A stretch of 15,463 bases of DNA from DAOTZU01 sp034433995 (lineage in GTDB: Bacteria > Chloroflexota > Anaerolineae > UBA1429), in assembly GCA_034433995.1 (NCBI GenBank), contig DAOTZU010000020.1, forward strand, positions 1 through 15,463. The letters are read 5' to 3'. The notes under the pieces were generated by a model. It was not told the origin of the DNA, did no database searches, and saw only the letters and a program-made list of their open reading frames with translations. The position numbers and the translations under genes were made by a program. Shown piece after piece: positions 14,131 to 15,463 of the stretch (position 1 is its first letter; every line of letters begins with the position of its first letter).

Positions 14131-15463
14131 ATGCCAGACGTCCACATTACCATTGACGGCCGCGAGCTGACGGTGCCGCGCAACAGCACCATCCTCCAAG
14201 CCGCCAGAAGCGCGGGGATCAGGATCCCCACCTTGTGCGACCATCCGGCCCTCAAGCCCATCGGGGCCTGCCGGATGTGCCTGGTGGAGGTGGAGAAACA
14301 GCGCACCTTGCAGCCCGCCTGCACCTTCCCCGTCTCGGAAGGGATGGTGGTGCACACCCATTCGCCGGCGGTGATGGAGGCCCGGCGCTTTGTCCTCGAA
14401 CTGTTGCTCTCCGACCACCCCTTGGATTGCATGACTTGCGAGGCGGGCGGCGCGTGTGAGCTGCAAGACCTGGCCTACGAATACGGCATCAAGCAGACCC
14501 GCTTCCCCGGCGTGCGGCATAACTGGCCGGTGCAGGACGACAACCCCTTCATCTACCGCGATTACAACAAATGCATCCTCTGCCGCCGCTGCATCCGCGC
14601 TTGCGACGAGATCAACGGCGTGGAGGCCATCGGCCTGATCCAGCGCGGGTTCAACACCAAGGTGGGCACGGCCTACGACGGCAGCCTGGTGGATTCGCCC
14701 TGCGAGTTCTGCGGCATGTGCGTCGAGGTATGCCCCACAGGCGCGCTCATCCCCAAGATGGCCATCGGCCAAGGGCGACGCTGGCAGATGCAAGACGTGG
14801 TCACCACCTGCCCCTACTGCGGCGTCGGCTGCAGCCTGATCCTGCACGTCAAAGATAACAAGATCACCAGCGTCAGCTCCAACTGGGAAGGCGCCGCCAA
14901 CCACGGCTGGTCGTGTGTCAAGGGACGTTTCGGCTGGGACTTTGTGGGCAGCCCGGACCGGTTGACCACACCGCTGATCAAAAAAGACGGCGCGTTCGTC
15001 CCGGCCACCTGGGATGAGGCCCTCGATCTCGTGGCCGACAAGTTCGTGGAGCTGGCCCAAAAGCACGGCCCCGACGCCCTGGCCTTCCTCAGCTCGGCCA
15101 AGTGCACCAACGAGGAAAACTATTTGGTGCAAAAGATGAGCCGGGGGTTGTTCGGCACCAACAATGTGGACCACTGTGCCCGGCTTTGACACAGCGCCAC
15201 CGTGACCGGTCTGGTCACAGCGTTCGGTTCCGGCGCCATGACGAACTCCATCGACGACGTCGCCGAGTGCGCCCAATCCTATTTCATCATCGGCTCCAAT
15301 ACCACGGAGAACCATCCCGTCATCGGCATGCGCATCCGCCAGGCGGTGAAGCAACGCGGGGCCAAGTTGATCGTGGCCGACCCCCGCAAGATCCCCCTGA
15401 CCGATTTCGCCGTGCTGCATCTGCAACAGCGGCCGGGCAGCGACCTCGCCCTGCTCAACGCTT
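14131..15463 (+). CDS. fdhA: Selenocysteine-containing formate dehydrogenase catalytic subunit (3' end outside window)
   Basis: A partial CDS of 444 codons including one in-frame TGA (codon 353), open to the window end. The product oxidises formate to CO2 or the reverse at a Mo/W-bis-pyranopterin site. N-terminal electron-input modules resemble NuoG/HydA: [2Fe-2S] domain (C36, C47, C50, C64), His-Cys [4Fe-4S] site (H96, C100, C103, C109), and two ferredoxin clusters (CILCRRCIRAC, 148-158; CEFCGMCVEVC, 191-201). The catalytic domain starts near 225 with CPYCGVGC and SCVKG (C227, C230, C234, C262; K264). NNVDHCARL is followed by TGA and then HSATVTGL, the exact place of Sec in bacterial formate dehydrogenases (E. 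coli FdhF: DCCARV-Sec-HGPSVAGL). The remainder (GSNTTENHPV, ADPRK) is normal for the family. ATG has AGGAGG 8 nt upstream. Cytoplasmic: there is no Tat signal. It probably pairs with the NuoE and NuoF-GltD proteins. Confidence 0.95.
15187..15189 (+). other. UGA selenocysteine codon (Sec353)
   Basis: TGA lies in frame within the conserved formate dehydrogenase active-site sequence; homology continues uninterrupted on both sides and no further stop occurs in the 274 bases to the window end. It is read as selenocysteine, the Mo/W ligand. A standard gene caller would cut the protein at 352 residues. Confidence 0.95.
15190..15224 (+). promoter_or_regulatory. Bacterial SECIS hairpin
   Basis: Directly after the TGA, GTGACC (15202-15207) pairs perfectly with GGTCAC (15213-15218) around a GGTCT loop (15208-15212). 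A lower stem is possible (15193-15197 with 15220-15224, one G-U pair). The E. coli fdhF element also shows GGUCU in its apical loop, which SelB recognises, and in both the loop begins 18 nt after the UGA. The organism must therefore have SelA/SelB/SelC/SelD functions elsewhere. Confidence 0.88.

Noticed and set aside
13983..14156. Possible leader peptide or small ORF before fdhA
   Set aside because: Arg/Pro-rich translation without a family, only a weak ribosome site, and it overlaps the fdhA start; not supportable as a gene.
15187..15189. TGA as a genuine stop giving a 352-residue protein
   Set aside because: Family homology continues in frame directly after it, at the known Sec position, with a SECIS hairpin in the right place.
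13927..15426. Minus-strand open frame of 499 codons
   Set aside because: Antisense to fdhA; no recognisable domain and composition of a shadow frame.

Overview
The window reads as a GC-rich chromosomal segment from an anaerobic or facultatively anaerobic bacterium. The lipoprotein lytic transglycosylase with a long TPR region, the LCP protein with a LytR_C tail, and the Sec-containing formate dehydrogenase operon would fit a Chloroflexota (Anaerolineae-like) genome, with a GC-rich thermophilic Firmicute as the alternative. This is an inference from gene style only; no rRNA or other lineage marker is present. Consensus-like housekeeping promoters (TTGACA/TATAAT type, 16-17 bp spacers) and clear Shine-Dalgarno sites support most of the start calls.

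Layout. (1) 25-2532, plus: a four-module sulfur-handling flavoprotein (CoA-disulfide-reductase core, rhodanese, TusA and DsrE-like domains in one chain). (2) A perfectly palindromic hairpin between convergent genes. (3) 2583-5051, minus: a cell-wall lytic transglycosylase lipoprotein. (4) 5052-5269: two back-to-back promoters. (5) 5270-6631, plus: an LCP-family envelope glycopolymer ligase. (6) 6640-13858, plus: a tightly packed eight-gene cluster behind one strong promoter: DRTGG protein, CBS-pair/ATPase protein, second DRTGG protein, PHP phosphoesterase, NuoE-type [2Fe-2S] subunit, small GHKL ATPase, small thioredoxin-like ferredoxin, and a 1017-residue NuoF-GltD fusion. (7) 13859-14130: a second promoter with operator-like repeats and a leader of about 190 nt. 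(8) 14131-15463 and beyond: the catalytic subunit of a formate dehydrogenase, running off the window, in which the in-frame TGA at 15187-15189 is a selenocysteine codon followed by a recognisable bacterial SECIS hairpin.

How they work together. The NuoE protein, the NuoF-GltD fusion and the formate dehydrogenase subunit (whose N-terminus is NuoG/HydA-like and rich in Fe-S sites) are the parts expected of a soluble, multi-subunit, NAD(P)-linked and possibly electron-bifurcating formate dehydrogenase / CO2 reductase. The GltD half adds a second flavin and an NADPH-type site to the usual NADH/FMN site, so one polypeptide could join NAD(H), NADP(H) and the Fe-S chain. The small ATPases, CBS/DRTGG proteins and the PHP protein have no obvious catalytic place in that reaction and look like a dedicated nucleotide-sensing or signalling module. 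This redox-plus-regulator unit, ending in a selenoprotein, is the most interesting part of the window.
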